From NCBI GenBank assembly GCA_003646305.1, contig QNFJ01000047.1, positions 1 through 11,870 on the forward strand: a DNA stretch of 11,870 bases. Direction: 5' to 3'. The DNA is from Gammaproteobacteria bacterium. Its GTDB lineage: Bacteria; Pseudomonadota; Gammaproteobacteria; Methylococcales; UBA2780. A program made the position numbers and the translations under genes. Below, in pieces: positions 1 through 7,399 of the stretch. Position 1 is the stretch's first letter; each line of letters starts with the position of its first letter. The notes beneath the pieces are model-generated. The model ran no database searches. It was not told the DNA's origin and saw only the letters and a program-made list of their open reading frames with translations.

Positions 1-125
1 ACAAAAGCACGTTTGCACCTCGAAAAAATAGCGGCCATGGTTGGAAAAGTACGGGCCATGGAATGGCATGGTTTGCCCAAAATTTGTCAGGTGGTACAAA
101 AAAACCTCTGTACTCTGTCGGATAA
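1..125 (+). pseudogene. IS5-type transposase, decayed 3' end (copy 1)
   Basis: This is the last part of an IS5-family DDE transposase gene; the rest lies outside the window or is lost. It is recognised by its near identity to the transposase tail at 7769-7888: nine substitutions and one 5-base difference over the aligned stretch. The frame opens as TKARLHLEKIAAMVGKVRAMEW, matching the other copy, then breaks at about 67-73, where an ATGG-type 5-base tandem duplication shifts the frame. The stop equivalent to that of the other copy lies at 123-125, but the shifted frame runs on to a stop at 151-153. The gene cannot make a normal C-terminus and is a remnant. Confidence in the family rests on the longer second copy. 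Confidence 0.8.
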
Positions 126-131
126 AATAGC
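1..131 (+). repeat. Direct repeat of IS tail, left copy
   Basis: Bases 1-131 align with 7769-7894 in the same orientation, with nine mismatches and a 5-base indel (about 93 percent identity). The similarity stops sharply after the shared GATAAAATAGC. It probably extends leftward beyond the window. The two copies bracket the whole exoprotein operon. Confidence 0.9.
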
Positions 132-167
132 TTATTCAGGGCTGACTAAATAGTCGCCCCTGAATAA
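132..167. repeat. 36-bp palindrome, possible facing IS terminal inverted repeats
   Basis: The 36 bases fold on themselves with 15 Watson-Crick pairs, one G-T pair and one C-C mismatch around a central AA. Read inward from each side, the arms are GTCAGCCCTGAATAA and GTCGCCCCTGAATAA, 13 of 15 identical, separated by TAAATA. The element starts directly where the IS-tail repeat ends. I infer that the left arm is the right terminal inverted repeat of the IS, and that the right arm may be a left end from another copy. A simple stem-loop terminator is the alternative. Confidence 0.55.
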
Positions 168-264
168 CTCACAACCCATTGAAATTATTTGATAAAAGAG
201 CTTCTCTAGATGGGTTTTCTCCCCGCTTTTGATTCACTGAATTAAAAACCTTGCAGAAAAGGGT

Positions 265-320
265 GTCCATGTCGTTCCGCCAGAAACGAGCTTGCGAGGT
301 TGTGGCGGAACGACATGGAC
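265..320. repeat. Perfect 18-bp stem hairpin
   Basis: The arm GTCCATGTCGTTCCGCCA (265-282) is the exact reverse complement of 303-320, with a 20-base loop. The stem is GC-rich and has no following T-run on either strand, so it does not look like a Rho-independent terminator. Its form suits a dispersed palindromic repeat (REP or MITE-like) or a structured RNA. I do not recognise the family. Confidence 0.75.
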
Positions 321-348
321 GCAGTACGGCCTAGGCAACAATGGCTGT

Positions 349-418
349 CGCATTTGCGAGTCGATTTTGGTGACTTGGATGTCCCAAAATCTTTCACGAG
401 GTAGCGACTCGCTTGCGA
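349..418. repeat. Compound dyad with nested inner stems
   Basis: GCGAGTCG (356-363) pairs with CGACTCGC (405-412). Inside it, ATTTTGG (364-370) pairs with CCAAAAT (384-390), capped by GAC/GTC (372-374 with 381-383). Outside, CGCA-type bases at 349-352 and TGCGA at 414-418 continue the symmetry imperfectly. The element starts about 30 bases after the 18-bp hairpin and could belong to the same mobile repeat or RNA. Function unknown. Confidence 0.5.
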
Positions 419-458
419 TGAAATCAATCTGCTGATGGCAGCGACTGCGTGGAATCTG

Positions 459-481
459 AAAAATGGCTGATTGCCATTTTT
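459..481 (-). terminator. Bidirectional Rho-independent-type hairpin
   Basis: AAAAATGGC (459-467) pairs with GCCATTTTT (473-481) over nine base pairs with a 5-base loop, and both strands end in a T-run. On the minus strand it lies 150 bases after the stop of the protease gene and could end the three-gene operon. The stem has only three GC pairs, so efficiency is uncertain. It could equally stop readthrough from the left. Confidence 0.5.
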
Positions 482-630
482 TGGCGCCTGCTTTATCGCG
501 TGCTGCAGCGAATTAGTGTAAAAATAGAGCTGTGGTTAGGTTTGCAAGGAATAAGAAGCGCGTTACAAAAATCCATTATGTATCAGACAAAACTCGGATT
601 ATGAGAAGTTGGGCTACTGCAAATCTTTTT

Positions 631-1251
631 TCAGGGTAGACTATTTAGAAGTAACCGTACAGATTCTACAGGAATGGCAAAGCCCACGCCTTGACCAATG
701 GTGCTTTTGCCATTGACAACACCTATCACGTTTCCCTTTATGTCAAGCAGAGGGCCGCCGGAATTACCCGGGTTGATAGCTGCATCGGTTTGTATCTGGT
801 TGGTTTTCCCTATGCTCACCCCCAGTGCGCTCACGATGCCGGCACTGGCGGTAAGACCAAGCCCAAAGGGGTTGCCTAGGGCGAGGACAGGTTCCCCCAC
901 AATCGCTGCTGTCTGGCGCAGTTCAAGTGATACGAGATCCTCTGCAGCCACATGCAGAATCGCCAGATCGGCATCTTCATTTTTTGCAACCAGCGTAGCG
1001 TTGAGGTGTTTGCCTGATGGCAATATTACAAAAATCCGGACTTTCCTTGCGATATGGTAGTTGGTTGCTATCAGACCATTAGGCGCAATGGCGAAGCCGG
1101 TGCCGATTGATCCCGTGTTGTTGGCAATGGTAACGATGCCTAGCGATGCGTTGCGTATGACACCCGGAATAGCTGATACCGAATTCATCGTACAGGCGCC
1201 CAGGGCCAGCAGGAGAGTTACAAGAACTGATAAATAGCATCGTCGTCTCAT
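631..1251 (-). CDS. HtrA/DegP-like trypsin-family lipoprotein protease (no PDZ)
   Basis: The product is a 206-residue serine protease of the HtrA-like trypsin family. The N-terminus (MRRR, hydrophobic residues 6-19, then LGAC with Cys20) is a lipoprotein signal, so the mature enzyme should be membrane-anchored and face the periplasm or cell surface. The catalytic triad is in classic context: His66 in TNYHIA, Asp95 in DADLAIL and Ser164 in GNSGGPLL. GNPFGLG (126-132) and the closing GVGFAIPV (188-195) also match HtrA. Unlike DegP or DegS it ends right after the protease domain, with no PDZ domain and no room for one. ATG at 1251 is the only early start, because the frame is closed by TAG just upstream. 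The ribosome site beside it is weak, while a good AAAGGAGA lies about 42 bases further upstream with no usable start. It is the last gene of the operon, 51 bases after the giant gene, and may process one of the two upstream products (inference). Confidence 0.93.
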   Translation of the reverse strand: MRRRCYLSVLVTLLLALGACTMNSVSAIPGVIRNASLGIVTIANNTGSIGTGFAIAPNGLIATNYHIARKVRIFVILPSGKHLNATLVAKNEDADLAILHVAAEDLVSLELRQTAAIVGEPVLALGNPFGLGLTASAGIVSALGVSIGKTNQIQTDAAINPGNSGGPLLDIKGNVIGVVNGKSTIGQGVGFAIPVESVRLLLNSLP

Positions 1252-1302
1252 ACTGTCGTTGTATCGGTCTCGCTCAAACTAGCAATAAAGAATCTCCTTT
1301 AC

Positions 1303-4300
1303 TTAATTCGGGAAGAACGCGTATACCCCCAAAAACAACCTTCCGTAAGAGATGTCTTCCAACATCACGAGCACCCCTCCGGGGAAACCCCCTGATGTAT
1401 GTACGACAGGAAAACCAAAGCCAACAATCACTTGTGAACACTGCGGGTCCAGGGTCAAAATACAGCCACGCATGAGTTCGGTTCCAATGCCAACCTGCTC
1501 ACCCACTCCCTTTGTGGTATCGTCAATCAGTTTTTTCAGTGCTTTGGGGCTTGGCTTTGGGCCACCTGTAAGTATGTCCAGTATAGCTTCATACTTATCC
1601 GGCCCAATGACTTTTATCTCAAAAGCACGGGCATCATCACTCAAGCCCACCACCTCAATCACCGAATTCTCCACATTAAAGAAATGAAAGCTCAATGAAG
1701 CTGCGGTAATAATACCCTCCAGACTTTCAGCGCCTCTTTGTTCAATAAGTGCATTTGCTTTTTTCATGACCGCAACCGAGGAGGTCACTTGTTTGATAAT
1801 TGGCACATAGAGGTTCTTGATAATCGTCATGCGGATAGAGCTCGCCGACATCACGCCCCCGAGGGTGAATAGCACATCACGCGTGTCTGCGTAAAAAGCC
1901 TGAGGCGTCATGCTGGCATAGTGCTCAAGCTGTTCGTTGCGCAGATTCGCTGCCAGAAGCCCTGCATCGGTTAAAATCGCAATGCCTCTATCCAGGTCGG
2001 CGACTATTAGTTCTGGTATCAGACGTGATAGCAACACATAGTACTGCGCCTGAAACTGTACCTGGGCACCCACCGATCTATTGAATCCCAGAGCGGCGAC
2101 TCCTGCGGTCAACTGATCGTTCAGAGAGCGAGCCCGCACATCGTCGTCACGCCCTCGGTTGGGATCAAGCCGTTCAAGGAAAACCCGGTTATCGTTGATC
2201 GCCAGTTCGAGTGTTTTGAAGATGGCGGGCAGGGTATCTCGTTCGGTAAAACTCGAAGGGAACCCGGCATCAGTTGCTTGCTGGGCAGAGGGGATAAAGC
2301 CGGTTTCTGGCGCAAAGGGTGTGCGTCCCGCCAGAATTTCCAGATCAATACTGCCACGCAGGGCAACTAACTGGGCGCCCAGCGCCTGTATCTGTGCCAG
2401 GTTATTATCTGCAACGGCGGTGACCAGTTCGGTATAAACCGATTGAGCGTCATCGATGGTATTGGCCAGCTCAGCAATTGGGCCGTAGTAATCATCTCCA
2501 GCAAGCCCTTTGCGTACGATAAAGTTAGCCTGTGTGCTACCGAAGGCTCCAGCATCGACTATCAGGGTATAGGCGCCGCTGGTATCTGCAGCGGTGCTGA
2601 TCTGCGTTGCCCCTGCCACTGGCAGGGTGCCGGACACTGCGCCGGGATCAAAATTCAGGCTCAGGGTCACAGCAGGCTGCGGGTTCATGGCAACACCGTT
2701 GTTATCAAACACCGTGATGCTGACCGGCAGGGTGTCGCCAGAGCTTACCATTGGCTGGTCCAGCGCAAGCTGTATTGCAGGTCCAGAGGACAGAACGACA
2801 ACAATGGCTGCACCTACGTCCACTTGCTGCCCTGCTTGTGTGCTTTGGGTTAGTACCAATCCCATCGGTACAGTATCGCTGTTGCTGTAAGACACCGCGC
2901 CCAAATTCAGGCCAATCGAGTCGAGCTGACTTTGCGCCGCAGCCAGACTCAAATCGGTCAGTGTTGGTACAAAAATCGGTTGTGGTCCCAGTGAAACAAC
3001 AAAGTCGATAAACGCACCGGCGGCAGTCTCATCACCACCGATCACGCTTTGAGATATCACGTCACCCGCAGGAACGGTAAGACTGAAAGACTGGGTGATA
3101 CTGCCTACCGCCAGGCCAACACCTTGCAGGGTATTGCTAGCCCCGGTTTCATCATCACCGATAATGTCCGGAACAGTGACCGGCGGCATTACATTGATGG
3201 TAAATGACTGTTCATCGGTATTACCGTCACTATCAGTTACCACCACCTGCACTCGCTGGTTGCCCAATGTGCCGTTGCTGGGAATCCAGTCGATAATTCC
3301 GAAGCTGTTTACCGTCATACCTGCTGGTGCATCCACCAGGGTGAAGGTGAACTCATCGCCAAAGTCGGCATCCGTTGCCAGTAGGCCGTATTCATAGGCA
3401 AAACCGGGTGAGGCACCCAGCAATGGCTGGGACACAAGGGTCGGTGAATTGACATTGGTAATGGCAATGGTCACTGTGGCTTCGTTTGAGGTTGCGGTGT
3501 CATCCGATGCCACATATTTAAACTGATCGGTAGCGCCGGGATCTTCACCGGGCACTACCGGGTGTGCACGGTAGCTGTTCAACCCTGGAATCAGCCAGTG
3601 AGGGCGCGGCTGATCGGGAATACTTGAATCTCCATTTACTTGAGTGGGTTGATAGTTATGCTGATTATAAACTGCCCGTGTGGGTGGCCAGGGGTTGTTC
3701 GGCAGACCTTGCAAGACCCGTACGGGTAAGTTATTGAGAGACTGACTGCCGTATATCATCTCCGCAGCCCCATCGCCATCCACATCGGCAAGGGTCAGGC
3801 GAAGGTCAGCCTCTACGTTGTGGTTGCCATTCTCTATATGATCAAAAGCCATTACCGATCCGTCGAATCCATCGATGATATAGATGCCATTATTCGGGCC
3901 GCCCTGCCCGGTCCCAAGGATAGGAAAACCCGCATAAAACAGGTCGTCATCACCGTCTGCGTCGAAATCGAAGGCTGAAACAGCAGCAGTACTTGCTCCC
4001 AGCATGGATGAGTTCTGATGCAGGGCAGGATCATTTTCATGGCTCCACATCAGGGTTCCATCGGTATCATAGGCTATTAGAAAACCCTCACCAAAACCGT
4101 TACTAACGCCAAACCGGGTGAAATAAGCAAACTCGGGTGCCCCATCACCATCCAGGTCAGCGATGGTAATCTGGCTATTGGTATTGGTCAGTACATCCGT
4201 CCGCCAGATTAGTGAACCATCATGGTTGAACAGATAATGATGCTGTTTGTCCCGTACCAGAATCTCCGGGAAGGGATCCGTATCAAAATTCGCAAAGGCG

Positions 4301-6447
4301 AGGGCAGTAAGATCTATCCGACCAGATCGGGGGACGATCGGCAAAAGAAATTCAAGCTGGCCGTTATGATCCACCACACTCTGGCCGATGATGATCTCCC
4401 GTGTACCATCCAGATCCAGATCGATCACATGCAGTAGCGGCGCACGGGTACTATTTTGTAAAGCGCGGAAGGGTTGACCATCATATTCCCACAATAGCGT
4501 ACCGTCCGCGCTGTTGTATGCAGCGATTCCGGTACGCCACACGCTTTGTACCTGGAACACGTATGCCATCAGAATTTCAACGGAACCATCCCCATCCAGA
4601 TCGGCCAGTGTTACGCCGGCTCTGCGCCAGCTAAAAACATCGTGGCTCAGGGATTCACTGGTTCCATTAATATTGTTGCCGGGCCAGGCCAGGGAGTTAT
4701 CGTGATGCACCGCCATCAGCAAATTGCTAACAACCGTCGAGCCTAATGCTCTATCAGCCGGGGCGATAATCTCCAGATCACCATCACCGTCGATATCCAG
4801 TAAGGCAGGTTTTGATTCACTTGCAAACCGTCGCACAGATGTGGGTGGAAACTCAGTGGCACAAGTAGTGCCATCGATAATCCACATGCTGCCCTTGCTG
4901 CCGCCAATAATGCGGATACCAACAATCTCAGTATCGCCATCGCCGTCCACATCGCCCACTGCAAAGGAGCCACTACGGGACACGACATCTGGTTCCGCAT
5001 TACACTGGCGATCAAAACCCACGGTGATGGGTGGTTGCACTGGCGGCGTATAGATCAAGGAGCCATCACCCGGAAATGAATCCAGACTGCCCCGGGTAAC
5101 ATCGGCGGTTTTTATTGTGCTCAGTAGATCATTGTTGGCATCGGAGTCGTTTTCAAGCACACCATCCACCGGGATATCCAGCACATCATTACGGTCAATG
5201 GCGTAGGCGTCATCCACTGCCACCGGGGCAGCAGGTGAGTTAGCTACGATAATGCTGAAGGTGGTATTGTCAGAATCACCAAAACTGTCGGTGACGGTTG
5301 CCGTTAAACTCAGTGTACCTGCATCCTCAGGTGAGGGGATCCAGTTGATACTGCCGGTACGACTGTCAAACTGTAGCGCCTGGGGTGCGCCGCTTAAGGC
5401 AAAGGCCAGGATGTCACTGGGGTCGGCATCAGCGGCTGTCAGATTCAACTGTACGCTGCTCAGGGGGTCGACATAAATATCAGCAACGGCATCAATTTGT
5501 GGTGGATTATTGGGGGTTTCATCCAGCACGTTGATATTGAAAGAGGTGGAGTCACTCAAGCCACCGGGGTCGGTTACCGTCACAGTTGCTGAAAAGCTAC
5601 CTGACTGATCCAGTGCGGGTGTCCACGCCAGCTCACCGCTGCCGGTATTGATCCCCATGCCGGTTGGGGCATTGGATAGGCCATAACGCAATACCTCACT
5701 CTCAGGGTCTGACCCGACAGCAAAGAGCATGATGCCTTGTCCGGCAACAGTGTTCTGATCTGCAATGGGGGCCAGTGTGGGTGGTTGATCGTTATCGCCG
5801 CCGTTTACACGAAGGAGGTAGATCTGTCGGTCTGTAAGACCACCGGAGTCAGTAACGATCAGGTCAACATCGGCGGGCCCGGTGGTCACAGGCAGCCAGC
5901 TAATGACGCCGCTATTTGAATCGATACTCATACCGGAGGGCGCTTGCATAAGGGAGTAGGTGAGCATATCACCCAGATCAGGGTCAGTGGCAGTCACGCC
6001 GTAACTATAGGGCTGGTTTATGCTGCCAGTGGTTACTGGCGTTGATGTAATCGTGGGTGGGTTAGACGGTTGGGGTTCAGGCTCGTCCGCGGTGAATGAC
6101 CAGGATAGCGCACCGGGATTAAATCTGTACCGACGATTCTGGCGGAAGGTGAAGGTATCACTACTTGGGGTATCTCCTGAGCTGATGTTGCCCGCTGTCA
6201 CTTCGCCATCTGTTATTACGGTTCTGCTGGAGCTGCTAGCCACAGTGGCGACCACGTTTTCCAGAGCGCCACCTGCATTGGCCAAGGTGATGCGATAGGT
6301 GTAATCGTAGTTGGAGCGACTGACTCTTGTTTTTGATACAAATTGATAGTTGCTGACCGAAAGATCCTCTACCGCTGCCCATGTGGGGGTCAGCGGAATG
6401 AGTAATGCGACAAGAAATACGGCAATAATGCGGGTAAGCCAGTTCAT
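1303..6447 (-). CDS. Giant secreted protein: Ig/cadherin-like domains, FG-GAP propeller, PASTA-like repeats
   Basis: This 1714-residue exported protein is adhesin- or scaffold-like; its ligand is unknown. Order: Sec signal 1-24 (cut after PTWA); beta-sandwich with a FRQNRRYRFNP motif, 25-120; three He_PIG/cadherin-like domains at about 129-216, 220-308 and 313-403; a VDDAY-type domain begun at 404-475 and finished at 969-999 (FKYVASDDTATSNEATVTI); between these halves an FG-GAP/VCBS propeller, 476-968; a fourth He_PIG domain, 1001-1087; two PASTA-like repeats, 1089-1153 and 1155-1223; an Ig-like domain, 1224-1311; and an unrecognised, largely helical region, 1312-1714. DxDGDG-type calcium loops start at residues 499, 551, 616, 676, 764, 827 and 888, with a degenerate one at 722, giving seven or eight blades. 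The only four cysteines form two close pairs (482/529, 1662/1670). GGAGG at 6455-6459, 7 bases before ATG, fixes the start. It is the middle gene, 40 bases after the PEP-CTERM gene. It has no PEP-CTERM tail, LPXTG motif or obvious autotransporter barrel. Confidence 0.93.
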   Translation of the reverse strand: MNWLTRIIAVFLVALLIPLTPTWAAVEDLSVSNYQFVSKTRVSRSNYDYTYRITLANAGGALENVVATVASSSSRTVITDGEVTAGNISSGDTPSSDTFTFRQNRRYRFNPGALSWSFTADEPEPQPSNPPTITSTPVTTGSINQPYSYGVTATDPDLGDMLTYSLMQAPSGMSIDSNSGVISWLPVTTGPADVDLIVTDSGGLTDRQIYLLRVNGGDNDQPPTLAPIADQNTVAGQGIMLFAVGSDPESEVLRYGLSNAPTGMGINTGSGELAWTPALDQSGSFSATVTVTDPGGLSDSTSFNINVLDETPNNPPQIDAVADIYVDPLSSVQLNLTAADADPSDILAFALSGAPQALQFDSRTGSINWIPSPEDAGTLSLTATVTDSFGDSDNTTFSIIVANSPAAPVAVDDAYAIDRNDVLDIPVDGVLENDSDANNDLLSTIKTADVTRGSLDSFPGDGSLIYTPPVQPPITVGFDRQCNAEPDVVSRSGSFAVGDVDGDGDTEIVGIRIIGGSKGSMWIIDGTTCATEFPPTSVRRFASESKPALLDIDGDGDLEIIAPADRALGSTVVSNLLMAVHHDNSLAWPGNNINGTSESLSHDVFSWRRAGVTLADLDGDGSVEILMAYVFQVQSVWRTGIAAYNSADGTLLWEYDGQPFRALQNSTRAPLLHVIDLDLDGTREIIIGQSVVDHNGQLEFLLPIVPRSGRIDLTALAFANFDTDPFPEILVRDKQHHYLFNHDGSLIWRTDVLTNTNSQITIADLDGDGAPEFAYFTRFGVSNGFGEGFLIAYDTDGTLMWSHENDPALHQNSSMLGASTAAVSAFDFDADGDDDLFYAGFPILGTGQGGPNNGIYIIDGFDGSVMAFDHIENGNHNVEADLRLTLADVDGDGAAEMIYGSQSLNNLPVRVLQGLPNNPWPPTRAVYNQHNYQPTQVNGDSSIPDQPRPHWLIPGLNSYRAHPVVPGEDPGATDQFKYVASDDTATSNEATVTIAITNVNSPTLVSQPLLGASPGFAYEYGLLATDADFGDEFTFTLVDAPAGMTVNSFGIIDWIPSNGTLGNQRVQVVVTDSDGNTDEQSFTINVMPPVTVPDIIGDDETGASNTLQGVGLAVGSITQSFSLTVPAGDVISQSVIGGDETAAGAFIDFVVSLGPQPIFVPTLTDLSLAAAQSQLDSIGLNLGAVSYSNSDTVPMGLVLTQSTQAGQQVDVGAAIVVVLSSGPAIQLALDQPMVSSGDTLPVSITVFDNNGVAMNPQPAVTLSLNFDPGAVSGTLPVAGATQISTAADTSGAYTLIVDAGAFGSTQANFIVRKGLAGDDYYGPIAELANTIDDAQSVYTELVTAVADNNLAQIQALGAQLVALRGSIDLEILAGRTPFAPETGFIPSAQQATDAGFPSSFTERDTLPAIFKTLELAINDNRVFLERLDPNRGRDDDVRARSLNDQLTAGVAALGFNRSVGAQVQFQAQYYVLLSRLIPELIVADLDRGIAILTDAGLLAANLRNEQLEHYASMTPQAFYADTRDVLFTLGGVMSASSIRMTIIKNLYVPIIKQVTSSVAVMKKANALIEQRGAESLEGIITAASLSFHFFNVENSVIEVVGLSDDARAFEIKVIGPDKYEAILDILTGGPKPSPKALKKLIDDTTKGVGEQVGIGTELMRGCILTLDPQCSQVIVGFGFPVVHTSGGFPGGVLVMLEDISYGRLFLGVYAFFPN

Positions 6448-6487
6448 GATTTTTCCTCCGGTGGAGTAAATCTTTAAGTCAGCGAGA

Positions 6488-7099
6488 TTAATGTGATGGT
6501 TGTTTGCGCCTTATGCCAAGTGTCAATAATCCCAAAGCAATCAAAGCGAGGCTAGCAGGTTCAGGTACGGGCTGCCCTGAGCCCATTTGCTGGGTGTTAG
6601 AATTACCAAGAATGTCTTCTCCGGAGCTATCATACCCAAAGAACTCGAAAAACTGGCTTGCTGGTGCCCCCTGACCGAGGAAGGTGAACACTACCGAAAA
6701 GCCTTGAACGGCATCGTCCGGAGCAATTAGGTCGACAAGGGCGAGGGCGTCGTAGAAGCCATCTACCTGAACACCTAAAATCAGATCTGTAGGCGCAACA
6801 AAGGCGTCCCAATTTGAGGGTGCTTCGTAATCGTTCGGATCCACTTCAAATTCACCAAAACCATCGGCTACGAGATTAAATTCATAGAGCCCGTAATCAA
6901 AATAGATAGTGAACTGCTCGATATCGTGGGGTGTTTCATTGCCAACGGTGTAGTCATATCGCCACAGATCCTCTCCGACAACAACATCTACAAGATCAGT
7001 GGCCTCATAAAAAATGGGGCTAGCAAATGCCACGCCAGAGGATAATAACCCAGGCAAACCCAGCAGAAAGCTCAGTGATAATATTTTCCAGTTTTTCAT
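6488..7099 (-). CDS. PEP-CTERM sorting-domain protein
   Basis: This 203-residue protein is exported and probably handled by an exosortase. It has a signal peptide (residues 1-27, cut after AFA) and a canonical C-terminal PEP-CTERM tail: VPEP at 178-181, a hydrophobic helix at 182-195, then the basic RRK at 197-199. In this family the tail is recognised by EpsH/exosortase at the inner membrane, and the proteins are linked to exopolysaccharide production, flocs and biofilm. No exosortase gene lies in the window. The body (28-175) is acidic and aromatic, with DLWRYDYTV, FTIYFDYG and DGFYDAL segments, and looks like an all-beta domain seen in other PEP-CTERM proteins; no catalytic motif is visible. 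GGAG at 7109-7112, 9 bases before ATG, supports the start. It is the first gene of the operon, and its leader carries a sigma-54 type promoter candidate. Confidence 0.93.
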   Translation of the reverse strand: MKNWKILSLSFLLGLPGLLSSGVAFASPIFYEATDLVDVVVGEDLWRYDYTVGNETPHDIEQFTIYFDYGLYEFNLVADGFGEFEVDPNDYEAPSNWDAFVAPTDLILGVQVDGFYDALALVDLIAPDDAVQGFSVVFTFLGQGAPASQFFEFFGYDSSGEDILGNSNTQQMGSGQPVPEPASLALIALGLLTLGIRRKQPSH

Positions 7100-7230
7100 T
7101 ACTATTCACTCCGATATTGATGGCCATCTTGTTCATTAGGCGGAGTTGTAAAAAAGCCTAGATTAAAACCGTTCGTGGCATCGTAACATACCAGAAGCAA
7201 ATCTACCGCAAGAGTTAAATCTCCAAAACT

Positions 7231-7245
7231 CCTCTCTGAGAGAGG
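7231..7245 (-). promoter_or_regulatory. Leader hairpin
   Basis: CCTCTC and GAGAGG form a 6-bp stem with a 3-base loop. If transcription starts at the sigma-54 candidate, it lies in the middle of a leader of about 235 bases. It has no T-run, so it is not an obvious terminator. It could be an mRNA structure or a protein site; function unknown. Confidence 0.3.
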
Positions 7246-7347
7246 TGCACACGGTTGGCTTATCCACAACCATAAAAACCGAGACGCGGCCCCTAACGAG
7301 TTGATGAGAATAAGCAGAGCGCCTCCTATTTCTTTAAGTTCATGAGG

Positions 7348-7362
7348 GCAAGATTTGGGCCA
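7348..7362 (-). promoter_or_regulatory. Sigma-54 (RpoN) -24/-12 promoter candidate
   Basis: On the minus strand the sequence reads TGGCCCAAATCTTGC, against the consensus TGGCAC-N5-TTGC. The invariant GG and GC are 12 bases apart, as RpoN requires. It faces the PEP-CTERM gene; transcription would start near 7336. PEP-CTERM genes in other bacteria are known to be controlled by the PrsK/PrsR two-component system with RpoN, which supports the call. Confidence 0.6.
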
Positions 7363-7399
7363 AAAAAATAAATATCCACATAAATCAAACAGATATGTC

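Larger units (their letters stand above)
131..630. other. Gene-free, inverted-repeat-rich spacer
   Basis: No convincing gene is present. The only open frame (242-427, minus strand) runs through the two large inverted repeats and has no family signature. The stretch holds four hairpin-forming elements (132-167, 265-320, 349-418, 459-481) and a featureless piece from about 490 to 630 downstream of the protease gene. It looks like an intergenic region that has collected IS or MITE-like debris. Confidence 0.7.

Noticed and set aside
242..427. 61-residue open frame on the minus strand
   Set aside because: It runs through both large inverted repeats, and its composition reflects the palindromes. 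No ribosome site or family signature.
132..630. CRISPR-like array in the repeat-rich spacer
   Set aside because: The repeats are inverted and each is different; there are no regularly spaced direct repeats and no cas genes.
698..1060. 120-residue open frame on the plus strand
   Set aside because: It lies antisense to the protease gene, whose catalytic motifs prove the minus frame.
2443..2890. Overlapping plus-strand frames of 136, 98 and 86 residues
   Set aside because: They are antisense shadows of the giant gene, with no recognisable domains.
4222..5053. Cluster of plus-strand frames inside the propeller region
   Set aside because: They are antisense to DxDGDG repeats; repetitive codons keep the opposite strand open by chance.
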